From an uncultured Verrucomicrobiota bacterium (lineage in GTDB: Bacteria; Verrucomicrobiota; Verrucomicrobiia; Limisphaerales; UBA9464): a stretch of DNA of 64,000 nt. The DNA lies in assembly GCA_903939515.1 (NCBI GenBank), contig CAJAHH010000136.1:1-64000 (forward strand), read 5' to 3'. This document shows, one piece after another, positions 33,375-42,296 of this stretch; position 1 is the first letter of the stretch, and the number at the start of each line of letters is the position of its first letter. The position numbers and the translations under genes are program-made. The notes below the pieces were generated by a model, which was not told where the DNA came from, did no database searches, and saw nothing but the letters and a program-made list of their open reading frames with translations.

Positions 33375-34280
33375 ATGCCTCGTCGCTCCCAATCCCTGCC
33401 CCCTCCCTCGTCCACTGCCTCGTTGATCCTACGCCGGACCTCTCTAAGGCCACGGGTGGCCATCATTCTGGGCAGTGGCTTTGGCCCCATCGCGCAGTCG
33501 GTTTCGATGGACCGGGAATTCGCCTATCGAGACCTGCCTGGCTTCCCAGTCGGCAGCGCCCCGGGGCATGAGGGACGACTGCGGATCGGAACCTGGCACT
33601 CGGTGCCCGTGGCCGTGCTCAGCGGACGGGCCCACTACTATGAAGGGTTTGAGCCCAACGAAGTGGTCTATGCCACTCGAGTCCTCGCGGCTATGGGTGT
33701 CGAGACGCTGCTGGTGACCAATGCAGCAGGCGGCATTCACCCCAAATTCCGCGTCGGCGATTTCATGATCCTGAACGATCACATCAATTTCTTGGGCATG
33801 AATCCGCTGCGGGGAGCGGTCGCCGAGGGCGAACCTCGTTTTGTCGACATGACCCGGACCTACGATCCGGAACTACAAAAACACCTGAAAGCGGCCGCGC
33901 GGTCGATCCGTCTGCCGGTGCGCGAGGGGGTCTATCTGGCCGTTTCTGGTCCCAGTTTTGAAACACCGGCCGAGATCCGTGCCTTCCGCATGTGGGGCGC
34001 CGATGCTGTGGGCATGAGCACCGTGCCGGAGGTCATCGTGGCCCGCCAATGCGGATTGCGAGTGGCCGGATTTAGTTGCATTACCAATGCCGCGGCCGGC
34101 TTAGGCGGGAAAACACAAGTCGTCTCTGCCCAAGAAGTTCTCGAAGTAGCCAAAACCCAAGAACATCGGGCCTGCGAATGGATCGGTGCCTTTGTGCAAC
34201 GGATCGGTACGAAGGAAACCACCACCGAGTCCCCCGCACCAACACCCCGGAAGGTTCGGCCTCGTCAAAAAAATCCGTAA
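33375..34280 (+). CDS. Purine nucleoside phosphorylase (trimeric, family 2)
   Basis: 301 aa. The PNP/MTAP signatures are clear: VAIILGSGFGPIAQSV (phosphate loop), FPVGSAPGHEGRLRIG, GRAHYYEGFEPNEVVYATR, LLVTNAAGGIHPKFRVGDFM and AVSGPSFETPAEIRAFRMWG with MSTVPEVIVAR. FETPAEIR with a downstream CITNAAAG fits the guanosine/inosine-specific trimeric type. It splits purine nucleosides with phosphate for salvage. The last 25 residues are a basic Pro/Thr-rich tail. The first 20 residues are poorly conserved, so a start a few codons downstream is possible. Confidence 0.92.
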   Translation: MPRRSQSLPPPSSTASLILRRTSLRPRVAIILGSGFGPIAQSVSMDREFAYRDLPGFPVGSAPGHEGRLRIGTWHSVPVAVLSGRAHYYEGFEPNEVVYATRVLAAMGVETLLVTNAAGGIHPKFRVGDFMILNDHINFLGMNPLRGAVAEGEPRFVDMTRTYDPELQKHLKAAARSIRLPVREGVYLAVSGPSFETPAEIRAFRMWGADAVGMSTVPEVIVARQCGLRVAGFSCITNAAAGLGGKTQVVSAQEVLEVAKTQEHRACEWIGAFVQRIGTKETTTESPAPTPRKVRPRQKNP

Positions 34281-34349
34281 CCTTTGGCTCCGCCGGAACG
34301 TTGGAGCAGTGACCTCCGTTCCGTTCCGTTTTCCGCGACAACGCTGTTC

Positions 34350-35645
34350 ATGCGACTTCTCTACAACATTCTCTTCAACATCGGGTTCGCCCTGTCGGCT
34401 CCGTGGTATTTCCTCAAGATGTACCGTCGCGGGTCCTGGCAGGCCGGGTTCGGCGAGCGCTTCGGCCTGTATGACGCCAAGCTCAAGCAGGCCCTGACCA
34501 ACCGTCAGGTCATCTGGTTCCACGCGGTCAGCGTCGGCGAGGTGAACGTGTGCACGCAGTTAATACGGGCCATGGAACCGCTGCTGCCCTTGCACAAGAT
34601 CGTCGTCTCCACGACGACCTCGACGGGCATGGGACTCCTGCGCGACCTTCTTCCGGCGCATATAACCAAGGTCTACTACCCCATTGATCGCCGGAAACAC
34701 ATCCAACGAGCCATCGGCCTCATCGACCCTGATGTGGTCATTTTAGTGGAGGCCGAGATCTGGCCCAACTTTCTGTGGAGTCTCCAACGCCGTGGGGTTC
34801 CGTATTTCTTGGTCAATGCTCGCCTCTCGGAGCGGTCGTTCCGTGGCTACCGCCGGTTTGGGTTCCTCTTTCGGGATCTTTTCGCAGGGTTTGAAGGGGT
34901 GGGCGCGCAAACTGAAGCCGATGCGGAGCGCCTGCTTCAACTCGGTTGCCGCAAAGAAGCCATCCACGTGGTGGGCAGCCTCAAGTTCGACGCCGCCAAA
35001 CTTGATGACACCCGTACGCTGGATATTACCAGCCTACTGGGGCAATTGGGGGTTGTTCCCGACAGCGTAGTTCTGGTGGCCGGCAGCACCCATGACGGTG
35101 AAGAACGCATCCTGGCTTCCATGTACCTCCGCTTGAAGCCCCGGTTCCCGCGGCTCTTCCTGGTGCTCGTGCCGAGGCATCATGAACGAGGTGCTGCCGT
35201 CGGAGCAGAACTGCAGGCTCTGGGCGTTCGATACATCTTCCGCAAGGACATGAGGCCGAACACACGCCACAAATCGGGCGATCTGGAATGCCTGCTGGTC
35301 AACACCACCGGTGAACTCCGTCACTTCTACACCCGGGCCGATATTGTCTTTGTGGGCAAGAGTCTTACTGCGCAAGGCGGACAAAACCCCATTGAACCGG
35401 CCGCTCTCGGCAAGGCAGTGATCTTTGGTCCGCACATGGAGAACTTCCCCGACATTGCACCAAATTTTGTGAAGGCCAACGCCGCCGTGCAAGTTGCCGA
35501 TGAAGCGGGGCTGGAATCGGCGTTGACCCGGTTGCTAGAAAACCCCGCCGAACGAGCGGCTCTCGGTCAACGGGCCCAGACGGTCGTCCGCGAGAATCAA
35601 GGCAGCATCGGTCGAACCGTCTCCATGATCATGGACGTGTTCTGA
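34350..35645 (+). CDS. waaA: 3-deoxy-D-manno-octulosonic acid (Kdo) transferase
   Basis: 431 aa from ATG 34350 (MRLLYNILFNIGF); a longer TTG-initiated frame is rejected. An N-terminal membrane-associated helix is followed by a GT-B fold with HAVSVGEVNVCTQLI, TTSTGMGLLRDLLP, ILVEAEIWPNFLWSL, GSTHDGEERI, LLVNTTGELRHFYTRADIVF and GGQNPIEPAALG. Most relatives have GGHNPLEPA, so the His is Gln here. It adds Kdo to lipid A precursors at the inner membrane, which shows that the cell makes LPS. Which number of Kdo residues it adds cannot be told. Confidence 0.92.
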   Translation: MRLLYNILFNIGFALSAPWYFLKMYRRGSWQAGFGERFGLYDAKLKQALTNRQVIWFHAVSVGEVNVCTQLIRAMEPLLPLHKIVVSTTTSTGMGLLRDLLPAHITKVYYPIDRRKHIQRAIGLIDPDVVILVEAEIWPNFLWSLQRRGVPYFLVNARLSERSFRGYRRFGFLFRDLFAGFEGVGAQTEADAERLLQLGCRKEAIHVVGSLKFDAAKLDDTRTLDITSLLGQLGVVPDSVVLVAGSTHDGEERILASMYLRLKPRFPRLFLVLVPRHHERGAAVGAELQALGVRYIFRKDMRPNTRHKSGDLECLLVNTTGELRHFYTRADIVFVGKSLTAQGGQNPIEPAALGKAVIFGPHMENFPDIAPNFVKANAAVQVADEAGLESALTRLLENPAERAALGQRAQTVVRENQGSIGRTVSMIMDVF

Positions 35646-35707
35646 AGCCCCGCACCGGGTCGGACGGAACTTCTTCATCAGCTATCCGATAAAAAACAAC
35701 GGGGGAT

Positions 35708-35733
35708 GGTTCAGGCTCAGTGAGTTCTGAACC
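35708..35733. terminator. Putative hairpin between convergent waaA and the sugar-binding protein gene
   Basis: GGTTCAG (35708-35714) pairs with CTGAACC (35727-35733). There is no T-run, so termination activity is uncertain. Confidence 0.35.
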
Positions 35734-35756
35734 AAGGTCCGAGCCTCACCGGAGCA

Positions 35757-36719
35757 TCATTTCGGAAGCCACTTCTCCCAATTCTTGGCGTAGGCATCGA
35801 CGTTGGATCGGTCCACACGAACCAAGGGGCTGACATCTCGGGGCGAGTCCGGATTCTTGTGCAAATGCACCTTGTTAAACAAGTGCTCCACTGAGCGGTA
35901 GCCCCAAGCGTGGCATTGCTGAGCCAAGAGCACCTGAACGTGCCCGCTGCGCACATAATTCAAGCAGATCGGCAACGCGTCGACGCTGACACATTGAACC
36001 GTGCCTGGCTGCCACTTGAGGGCATTCTCAGTGAAGAGAGGCCATCCTCCAATTAAGGCCCAACCGGTGATGTCTGGATTGGCCTGAAGGACCTGCTCCA
36101 TTCGAGCAGCAGCATCCTGCGGGGTTTCCCGATGATAGTAAGTATCCCGGATGACCACCCCGGGGTATTTCTTGGCCTCCTTGCGGACACCAGCGACACG
36201 CTTCTGCAAATTGGGCGCATTTTGGTTGCCGGCCAAAATGGCGATGATCCCCTTGCCTCCCAGAACTCGGGCCAATTCAGTCATCACCTGTTCACCGCAT
36301 AGGCCATCATCCACGCCATAGCACACCAGTCGCTTGGAGGCGGGCGCATCCGAATCAAAGGTGACCACGGGCACTCCATCGCTCACCGCCTTGTTGATGG
36401 CGTCGGTCACCTTGTTCGCATCGCTGCAACTGACGGCAATTCCATCAGCACCTGCCAAAACCAACTGCTCGATGGCCTCAGCCTGCTTCTGAGCGTCTTC
36501 CTCATTGGGGGTCCGCCAGTCGATGCGGATTTTAACCCCGTGTCGGGCACCCAACTCCCGAGCGGCGTCCTCGGCACCGACCCGAGCCACCTGGAAAACA
36601 GCATTCCCCTGGGACTTGGCGATCAGACCGAAACGATAGGACTTTGATCCTTGAGCTAGAGCCCAAGACGGCAAGAGCGGAAGGGCGGAGGCCCCCAACA
36701 GAAAGCGACGGCGATTCAT
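35757..36719 (-). CDS. Sugar ABC transporter substrate-binding protein, Tat-exported (RbsB-like)
   Basis: 320 aa from ATG 36719 (MNRRRFLLGASALPLLPSWA), whose twin-arginine motif decides the start. The mature part is a periplasmic-binding-protein-type-1 fold: YRFGLIAKSQGNAVFQVARV, AEAIEQLVLAGADGIAVSCS, VPVVTFDSDAP, GGKGIIAILAGNQNAPNLQK. It resembles ribose/xylose-binding proteins and so would feed an RbsC-type permease. No transporter genes adjoin it, but such a permease lies at 9410-10396. Tat export of a binding protein implies folding before export, perhaps around a cofactor or ligand. Confidence 0.86.
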   Translation of the reverse strand: MNRRRFLLGASALPLLPSWALAQGSKSYRFGLIAKSQGNAVFQVARVGAEDAARELGARHGVKIRIDWRTPNEEDAQKQAEAIEQLVLAGADGIAVSCSDANKVTDAINKAVSDGVPVVTFDSDAPASKRLVCYGVDDGLCGEQVMTELARVLGGKGIIAILAGNQNAPNLQKRVAGVRKEAKKYPGVVIRDTYYHRETPQDAAARMEQVLQANPDITGWALIGGWPLFTENALKWQPGTVQCVSVDALPICLNYVRSGHVQVLLAQQCHAWGYRSVEHLFNKVHLHKNPDSPRDVSPLVRVDRSNVDAYAKNWEKWLPK

Positions 36720-36808
36720 AGGAGAGGGCTCAGAGCAAACGCTCTGCCCCCCTACCAAGTCAACGTCTCAACGGCCCTCAGAAGCACATCCCTGAGGCAA
36801 CGATCACC

Positions 36809-37135
36809 TCACGGCAGGAACGAGCAAATGTACTCGCAAATCCCACTCGAGACTTCGATGTCAAAGCCGGATTTGGCGGGGACATCAAAGTACGAACCGG
36901 CAGCAACCGATCGGGTTTCCTCGGTTCCATCCAGACGGATGACGCAATGGCCGGCCACGATTTCCATCCGCTCAGCCTGGTCGGTTCCAAAGTGGAACTT
37001 GCCGGGATAGATCAGACCCAGGGTCTTCTTGGCACCGTCAGAAAAACGGATCGTGTGAGACACCACCTTGCCCTCAAAATAGACATTGGCTTTGGCGGTG
37101 GCAGTGACGTTGTTGAATTCGCTCGGAATCGACAT
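36809..37135 (-). CDS. ppnP: Pyrimidine/purine nucleoside phosphorylase PpnP (DUF1255, cupin)
   Basis: 108 aa from ATG 37135 (MSIPSEFNNVTATAKANVYF), slightly longer than the roughly 94-aa E. coli YaiE. The single cupin domain shows GKVVSHTIRF, KTLGLIYPGKFHFGTDQAER, and SYFDVPAKSGFDIEV. PpnP cleaves several nucleosides with phosphate. It is divergent from the sulfate-type transporter genes, with a 143-bp gap that should hold promoters for both. The frame extends to 37255, but the inner ATG fits the family. Confidence 0.88.
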   Translation of the reverse strand: MSIPSEFNNVTATAKANVYFEGKVVSHTIRFSDGAKKTLGLIYPGKFHFGTDQAERMEIVAGHCVIRLDGTEETRSVAAGSYFDVPAKSGFDIEVSSGICEYICSFLP

Positions 37136-37278
37136 CGCGGAGAACTTGTCCAAAGCCGGAGCGCGCTTCAATGGCCAAGTCACAACCCAGGCAAGCTCTC
37201 TAATCTCTACAATCTCGGTTGTCTTTATGTGTTTACAACCATCAAGAAGCCCCAATAGCCTTCCTGCACTTCAGGGAG

Positions 37279-38103
37279 ATGGGCCACCAACGAAATAATG
37301 TACTGCCGGGATTCGGGATAACGATGGGCTATTCCATCGTCTACTTGAGCCTTGTTGTCCTCATCCCGCTGGCGGGGCTGTTGATCCGCGTTACTGCGAT
37401 GAGTTGGGCGGACTTTGTCCGGGTGGCGTTCAGCGATCGGGCCTTGGCCGCCTACCGACTCACCTTTGGGGCCTCGTTCCTCGCCGCCACCATCAACGCG
37501 GTGCTCGGCACGCTGCTGGCCTGGGTATTGACCCGTTACCGGTTTCCGGGTCGCAAAATCTTGGATGCCCTGGTCGATTTTCCCTTTGCCCTTCCGACGG
37601 CCGTGGCAGGACTCACCTTGGCCAACCTGTTTTCACAAACGGGCTGGCTGGGACAATTCCTGGTGCCGCTCGGACTCCATCTGGCGTACACCACCGGCGG
37701 CATCGTCCTAGCCCTGACGTTCGTCAGCCTGCCCTTCGTTGTTCGGACGCTGCAGCCCGTTCTGGAAGAATTTGAGGTCGAGTTGGAGGAGGCCGCCGCC
37801 ACACTCGGTGCCGGCCGATGGTGCACTTTTCGCCGGGTGGTTTTTCCTGCCCTATTACCGGCCTTGATGACCGGCTTTGCCCTGGCCTTTGCTCGGGCGG
37901 TGGGTGAATACGGCTCGGTCCTCTTCATCTCTTCCAATAAACCTTACGTCTCCGAAATCACCCCTCAGGTCATCATGGGTTGGTTGGACCAATTCGAGTA
38001 CGCCAATGCCATGGCCGTGGCTGTAGTGATGCTCAGCGCTTCCTTCGCCATCCTCATCACCATCAACCTGCTCGAACGCTGGGCCAGCCGGTTTCAACGC
38101 TAA
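37279..38103 (+). CDS. cysT: Sulfate/thiosulfate ABC transporter permease CysT
   Basis: 274 aa from ATG 37279; ATG 37324 (MGYSIVYLSL) is an alternative, since neither has a good ribosome site at the right distance. Six helices and the binding-protein-dependent permease loop EEAAATLGAGRWCTFRRVVF are visible. ALPTAVAGLTLANLFSQTGW and the family ending EYANAMAVAVVML point to CysT/CysU rather than ModB. It pairs with CysW two bases downstream to import sulfate or thiosulfate. No binding-protein gene (sbp or cysP) lies at either end. Confidence 0.9.
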   Translation: MGHQRNNVLPGFGITMGYSIVYLSLVVLIPLAGLLIRVTAMSWADFVRVAFSDRALAAYRLTFGASFLAATINAVLGTLLAWVLTRYRFPGRKILDALVDFPFALPTAVAGLTLANLFSQTGWLGQFLVPLGLHLAYTTGGIVLALTFVSLPFVVRTLQPVLEEFEVELEEAAATLGAGRWCTFRRVVFPALLPALMTGFALAFARAVGEYGSVLFISSNKPYVSEITPQVIMGWLDQFEYANAMAVAVVMLSASFAILITINLLERWASRFQR

Positions 38104-38105
38104 CC

Positions 38106-39014
38106 ATGGCCCACGGCATTCCCAAAGGTCCCCAGGTGGCCATGAACAGCAAATCCCGCCGAGGGATTGAAGAACCGGAGTTTATCCGCAAGGTCCTCAT
38201 CGGGATCGCCGTTGGATTCGTCGGAGTGTTCCTCCTGCTGCCCTTGGCCAATGTGTTTGCGCAGGCCTTTGCTAAAGGGTGGTCTGCATATATCCAGTCC
38301 CTTCAACAGCCCGACACGCGGTCGGCGGTGCTGCTCACCCTGCTGGTGTCTGCCATTTGCGTCCCGCTCAACCTCGTCTTCGGTGTGATTGCCGCCTGGG
38401 CAGTGGCCAAGTTCCAATTCCGAGGCAAAGCACTGCTGATTACCTTGATTGACCTCCCGTTCTCGGTGTCGCCCGTGGTGTCCGGGCTCATCTTTGTGGT
38501 GATGTTCGGGGCTCAAGGATATCTGGGGCCCTGGCTCGATTCTAAAGACATACAAATCATCTTCGCTGTCCCAGGCATCGTTCTAGCGACGCTATTTGTG
38601 ACCTTCCCCTTCGTTGCTCGAGAACTCATCCCTCTAATGGAGGCCCAGGGCAGCGATGCCGAGCAAGCCGCCCTCACCCTCGGAGCGACCGGATGGCAAA
38701 CCTTCCGGTACGTGACCTTGCCGTCAGTAAAGTGGGGCCTCCTGTACGGAGTCATTCTTTGCAATGCGCGGGCCATGGGAGAATTCGGAGCCGTCTCCGT
38801 GGTGAGTGGGCACATTTCGGGTGTCACCGAGACCCTGCCCTTGCGTATTGAAAAACTGCACCAGGAGTACCAGTCGGTCGGTGCCTTCAGTGCCGCCAGC
38901 CTTCTGGCCTTGGTGGCCTTAATCACCCTCGGCCTTAAGACCTGGCTCGAACGCCGCCAAGCGGCCGAACAGGCCTTAGGCCAATCCGATTCCCTTTCCA
39001 GTCATGAGCATTGA
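38106..39014 (+). CDS. cysW: Sulfate/thiosulfate ABC transporter permease CysW
   Basis: 302 aa from ATG 38106; ATG 38142 is possible. Helices plus the EAA-type loop EQAALTLGATGWQTFRYVTL mark it as the second permease. Family-specific stretches are LPFSVSPVVSGLIFVVMFG and AMGEFGAVSVVSGHISG, followed by TLPLRIEKLHQEY. It starts two bases after the cysT stop and overlaps cysA by 11 bp, so the three genes form one operon. Confidence 0.93.
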   Translation: MAHGIPKGPQVAMNSKSRRGIEEPEFIRKVLIGIAVGFVGVFLLLPLANVFAQAFAKGWSAYIQSLQQPDTRSAVLLTLLVSAICVPLNLVFGVIAAWAVAKFQFRGKALLITLIDLPFSVSPVVSGLIFVVMFGAQGYLGPWLDSKDIQIIFAVPGIVLATLFVTFPFVARELIPLMEAQGSDAEQAALTLGATGWQTFRYVTLPSVKWGLLYGVILCNARAMGEFGAVSVVSGHISGVTETLPLRIEKLHQEYQSVGAFSAASLLALVALITLGLKTWLERRQAAEQALGQSDSLSSHEH

Positions 39015-40104
39015 ACTGCGCCATGTGTCCAAGCGTTTCGGCAGCGTGAGCGCGGTCGAAGATGTGTCGTTGACGGTCGACGATGGCGAACTCGTCGCCC
39101 TGCTCGGACCGAGCGGTGGCGGCAAGACCACCGTGCTGCGGATGATCGCCGGGTTGGAGGTGCCCACCTCTGGAGATCTGCTCGTCCGCGGTGAGCGCGT
39201 CAACGACGTGCCTGTCCAGAAGCGCAACATCGGCTTCGTTTTTCAGAGCTACGCCCTCTTCAAGACGATGAGCGTGTTCGACAACGTTGCCTTCGGCCTC
39301 AAGATCCGGAACACCCCTCCGGCCGAGATGCAGGCCCGCGTGGACGAACTACTCAAGCTCTTCGGGCTCGACGGTCTCGGACGCCGCCTGCCGCACCAAT
39401 TGTCCGGTGGCCAGCGCCAGCGGGTGGCCATTGCCCGGGCACTCGCCCCACGGCCTTCGGTACTCCTGCTCGACGAACCCTTCGGAGCGGTCGATGCCAA
39501 GATTCGCCAGGAGCTGCGCGAATGGCTGGTGCGCCTGCACCGGGAGCTCCACGTCACCACGATCTTCGTCACCCACGATCAGGAAGAGGCCATGGAGGTC
39601 AGTAATCGGATTGTGATCTTCAGTCGGGGCCGGCTTGAGCAAATCGGATCCCCGCGCGACGTCTACGAACAACCAAAGAATGAATTTGTGGCCCGCTTCA
39701 TCGGTGTGCTGAACGTGCTGGAATTGACGGTCCGCGGCGGTGCCGCCCGCCTCAACGAATTGAGTTTCCCGAGCCACGGCGTGGCCGAAGGAGAGACCCT
39801 ACGAATTGGCTTTCGACCCTATGCCGTCCAGATCTCCAGCAATCTTCAGGAGCACCCCCATTCTGCGGTGATCCGTCATGTCTACTTCCTGGGAGTCCAA
39901 CTGCGGCTCGAACTGGAGACCCCGTCCGGATTGATCCTGCGCACCCGCATCGTAAAAGATGATTTCCTGCGGCAGGGCCTGGAGCAAGGATCCTCGGTGA
40001 GCTTTCAGATTCGGGAATACCGAGTGCTCTCCACCGGGGCCAATAACCTTTCTCCCGAGGTCGCCACCGTGCATTCGGCCGCCAACTTCGCCGAGGGGAT
40101 CTAG
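39004..40104 (+). CDS. cysA: Sulfate/thiosulfate ABC transporter ATP-binding protein CysA
   Basis: 366 aa. Walker A GPSGGGKTT, Q-loop VFQSYALFK, signature LSGGQRQRVAIAR, Walker B VLLLDEPFGAVDAK, and H-loop VTHDQEEAMEVS are all intact. A C-terminal TOBE-like regulatory domain spans about 240-350. It powers uptake through CysT and CysW. The order cysT-cysW-cysA is the standard one, but the substrate-binding protein is not encoded with it. Confidence 0.94.
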   Translation: MSIELRHVSKRFGSVSAVEDVSLTVDDGELVALLGPSGGGKTTVLRMIAGLEVPTSGDLLVRGERVNDVPVQKRNIGFVFQSYALFKTMSVFDNVAFGLKIRNTPPAEMQARVDELLKLFGLDGLGRRLPHQLSGGQRQRVAIARALAPRPSVLLLDEPFGAVDAKIRQELREWLVRLHRELHVTTIFVTHDQEEAMEVSNRIVIFSRGRLEQIGSPRDVYEQPKNEFVARFIGVLNVLELTVRGGAARLNELSFPSHGVAEGETLRIGFRPYAVQISSNLQEHPHSAVIRHVYFLGVQLRLELETPSGLILRTRIVKDDFLRQGLEQGSSVSFQIREYRVLSTGANNLSPEVATVHSAANFAEGI

Positions 40105-40237
40105 CTCCGATCCGGCTCCCCTCAAAAACTCTCCGCGCCAGGATCGGTTTCTCCGTGCCAGATAAAGAATCCACAGCGCGTCCATGCGGTTGGTACCCGG
40201 GGTTGAGTCGCGTCTAAAAACCGTGTTAGCTATCCCG

Positions 40238-41098
40238 ATGAAGCTCGGACGATTTTTCTCCGCCTCCCATCCGTTTCCCCGCATCGGTCTCACGCTCGAC
40301 GACAACGAGGTGCTGGATTTGTCGGGAGTCGGAGTCCAATCCCTCAGTCCGCTGTTGGACGACCCAAATCTGGTGGCTCAACTCCAACGATGGTCCACAG
40401 GCAACGTCCGACGCATTCCCATCTCCGAAGTGTGTCTGGCGGCACCCATTGAACAACAAGAGGTCTGGGCCGCAGGGGTCACCTACCTGCGCAGCAAGGC
40501 AGCGCGCATGGAAGAATCGGACTTCAGCGCCACCGCCTACGATCGGGTTTACGATGCGGCCCGTCCGGAAATCTTCTTCAAATCGCAAGGCACGAAGGCC
40601 ATGGGCCCGGGCGCTCCGGTCGGGATCCGCTCTGACGCCCGTTGGAGCGTGCCCGAGCCGGAACTGGTGCTGGTCTTCAACCGGCACGGTCACCGAGTGG
40701 GCTTCACCATCGGCAACGACATGAGTTCACGAGACATCGAAGGCGAAAACCTGCTCTACTTGCCGCAGGCCAAGACCTATCGCGCTTCGTGCGCAATTGG
40801 CCCGTGGATCCGCGTCGGAGTCGACGAAGCAGAAGTCAGATCCTGGGCCATCCGCCTGGAAATCCAGCGCGCGGGCGCCTCGGTATTTCAGGGATCGACT
40901 CCAGTCTCCCAAATCAAACGTTCGTTCGATGAACTCGGCGAATGGCTGCACCGCTGCCAGGACTTCCCCTACGGCAGCATGCTGCTGACGGGCACCGGCA
41001 TCGTTCCACCCAATGACTTTACCCTAGCCGCAGACGACCGGGTGATCATCGAGATCGATGGTATCGGACGATTGGAGAATCACGTCGCCGTGGTGTGA
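40238..41098 (+). CDS. Fumarylacetoacetate hydrolase-family enzyme
   Basis: 286 aa from ATG 40238 (MKLGRFFSA). The FAH catalytic domain is clear: VPEPELVLVFNRHG with the paired metal-binding glutamates, FTIGNDMSSRDIEGENLLYL with the metal-binding Asp, and MLLTGTGIVPP. The segment GENLLYLPQAKTY resembles 2-keto-3-deoxy-D-arabinonate dehydratase-type members, so a sugar-acid dehydratase is a reasonable guess, but other FAH members are hydrolases or decarboxylases. It appears monocistronic and is convergent with the aminotransferase gene. Confidence 0.85.
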   Translation: MKLGRFFSASHPFPRIGLTLDDNEVLDLSGVGVQSLSPLLDDPNLVAQLQRWSTGNVRRIPISEVCLAAPIEQQEVWAAGVTYLRSKAARMEESDFSATAYDRVYDAARPEIFFKSQGTKAMGPGAPVGIRSDARWSVPEPELVLVFNRHGHRVGFTIGNDMSSRDIEGENLLYLPQAKTYRASCAIGPWIRVGVDEAEVRSWAIRLEIQRAGASVFQGSTPVSQIKRSFDELGEWLHRCQDFPYGSMLLTGTGIVPPNDFTLAADDRVIIEIDGIGRLENHVAVV

Positions 41099-41134
41099 GC
41101 ACGGAGCCGGACCATCCCATCGGGCCCCATCGGC

Positions 41135-42292
41135 CTACACCAGCTCGAGGCAACGGCGCAGTTCGTCGTCGGTATTGTAGAAATGCGGCGACAGACGGAC
41201 CACGGCCTGACCGCCGGGCAAGACCCGGTGGGAAGCGGTGACGCCTTCGGCCTTCAGTTTCTGGTACACCGCTCGCATGTCGGTGCCCTCTCGATGGAAA
41301 CTGGTAATGCCACCGGCATTGTCCGCATGAGCATCGCCGTGGAGCACCGTGTACCCCTTGGCGACCAACTCGGGCACCAACCACAGACGCTTCCGGGCCA
41401 ATTCGGTGGCGATGGCTTCCACGCCCACCTCCTGCACCAGTTCCAGGGCGGCCTTCAAACCGTGGAGCCCCAGAAAATTGTGCGAACCGGCCTCGTAGCG
41501 TCGGGCTCCCTCGTGAAAGACCAAGTCGTCTTGAGTGAGATAATCTGGGCACTGCAAATTGTGCCAGCCGTGAACCACCGGACGGATTTGTGGCCGAGCC
41601 TCCTTGCGGATGTACAACAGTCCCGCTGCGCACGGTCCCAATAACCATTTGTGGGCGTCCGCGGCCAAAATATCGACGTTGGCCACGGAGGTTGGAAAGG
41701 CACCCAGAGTCTGGATTGCATCCAGGCAGAAGAGCACCCCCTTGGATCGGAGCATTCGACCGATGGCATCGATATTGATGCGCCACCCCGTCAGGTAGTG
41801 CGCACTGGCGATGGCCACCAAGCGAGTATCTTCATCAATTTGTCCCTGAACATCCACCACCCGAACCTTGCCGAGTTCGCGGATGTTCATCAGACGTACC
41901 TCGACACCCCGGTCTGCCAACGCCATCCAAGGATAAACGTTGGAGGGATAGCAGTCGTGATAGATGAGAACATTCTGACCCCGTTTCATCTGAAGCCCGG
42001 CCGCCACCTGGCTCAAGGCCAGTGAGGTGGGTCCCACCAATGAAACCTCGTCGTGGTCGGCTCCAATCAAACTCGCCGCCAATCGTCGAACCTGGCCCAC
42101 CAATCCCGGTTCAAGGGCCTCCTCCTGGTCATCGATGGAGCCGGCCTGGGCATAGGCCCCTATCGCCTCAACCACACGCCGCGGCAGCGGACACACCCCG
42201 GCATGGGCTAGGAACGCCTGACGCGCAGACACGGGAAATTCGTGTCGTCGTAGGGCTTCGTCTTTGAGGATCTCAGATATCGTAAGGGGCAT
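41135..42292 (-). CDS. PLP-dependent class V aminotransferase (cysteine desulfurase-like fold)
   Basis: 385 aa from ATG 42292 (MPLTISEILKDE). The fold is that of class V aminotransferases: FLAHAGVCPLPRRVVEAI, VSLVGPTSLALSQVAAGL, VLFCLDAIQTLGAFP with the PLP-binding Asp, and AADAHKWLLGPCAAGLLYI with the Schiff-base Lys. No active-site cysteine loop like that of IscS/SufS is evident, so a transaminase, lyase or selenocysteine-lyase-like activity is more likely than sulfur transfer to Fe-S clusters. It begins four bases after the terC stop, so the two share an operon. Confidence 0.82.
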   Translation of the reverse strand: MPLTISEILKDEALRRHEFPVSARQAFLAHAGVCPLPRRVVEAIGAYAQAGSIDDQEEALEPGLVGQVRRLAASLIGADHDEVSLVGPTSLALSQVAAGLQMKRGQNVLIYHDCYPSNVYPWMALADRGVEVRLMNIRELGKVRVVDVQGQIDEDTRLVAIASAHYLTGWRINIDAIGRMLRSKGVLFCLDAIQTLGAFPTSVANVDILAADAHKWLLGPCAAGLLYIRKEARPQIRPVVHGWHNLQCPDYLTQDDLVFHEGARRYEAGSHNFLGLHGLKAALELVQEVGVEAIATELARKRLWLVPELVAKGYTVLHGDAHADNAGGITSFHREGTDMRAVYQKLKAEGVTASHRVLPGGQAVVRLSPHFYNTDDELRRCLELV

Positions 42293-42296
42293 CAGT

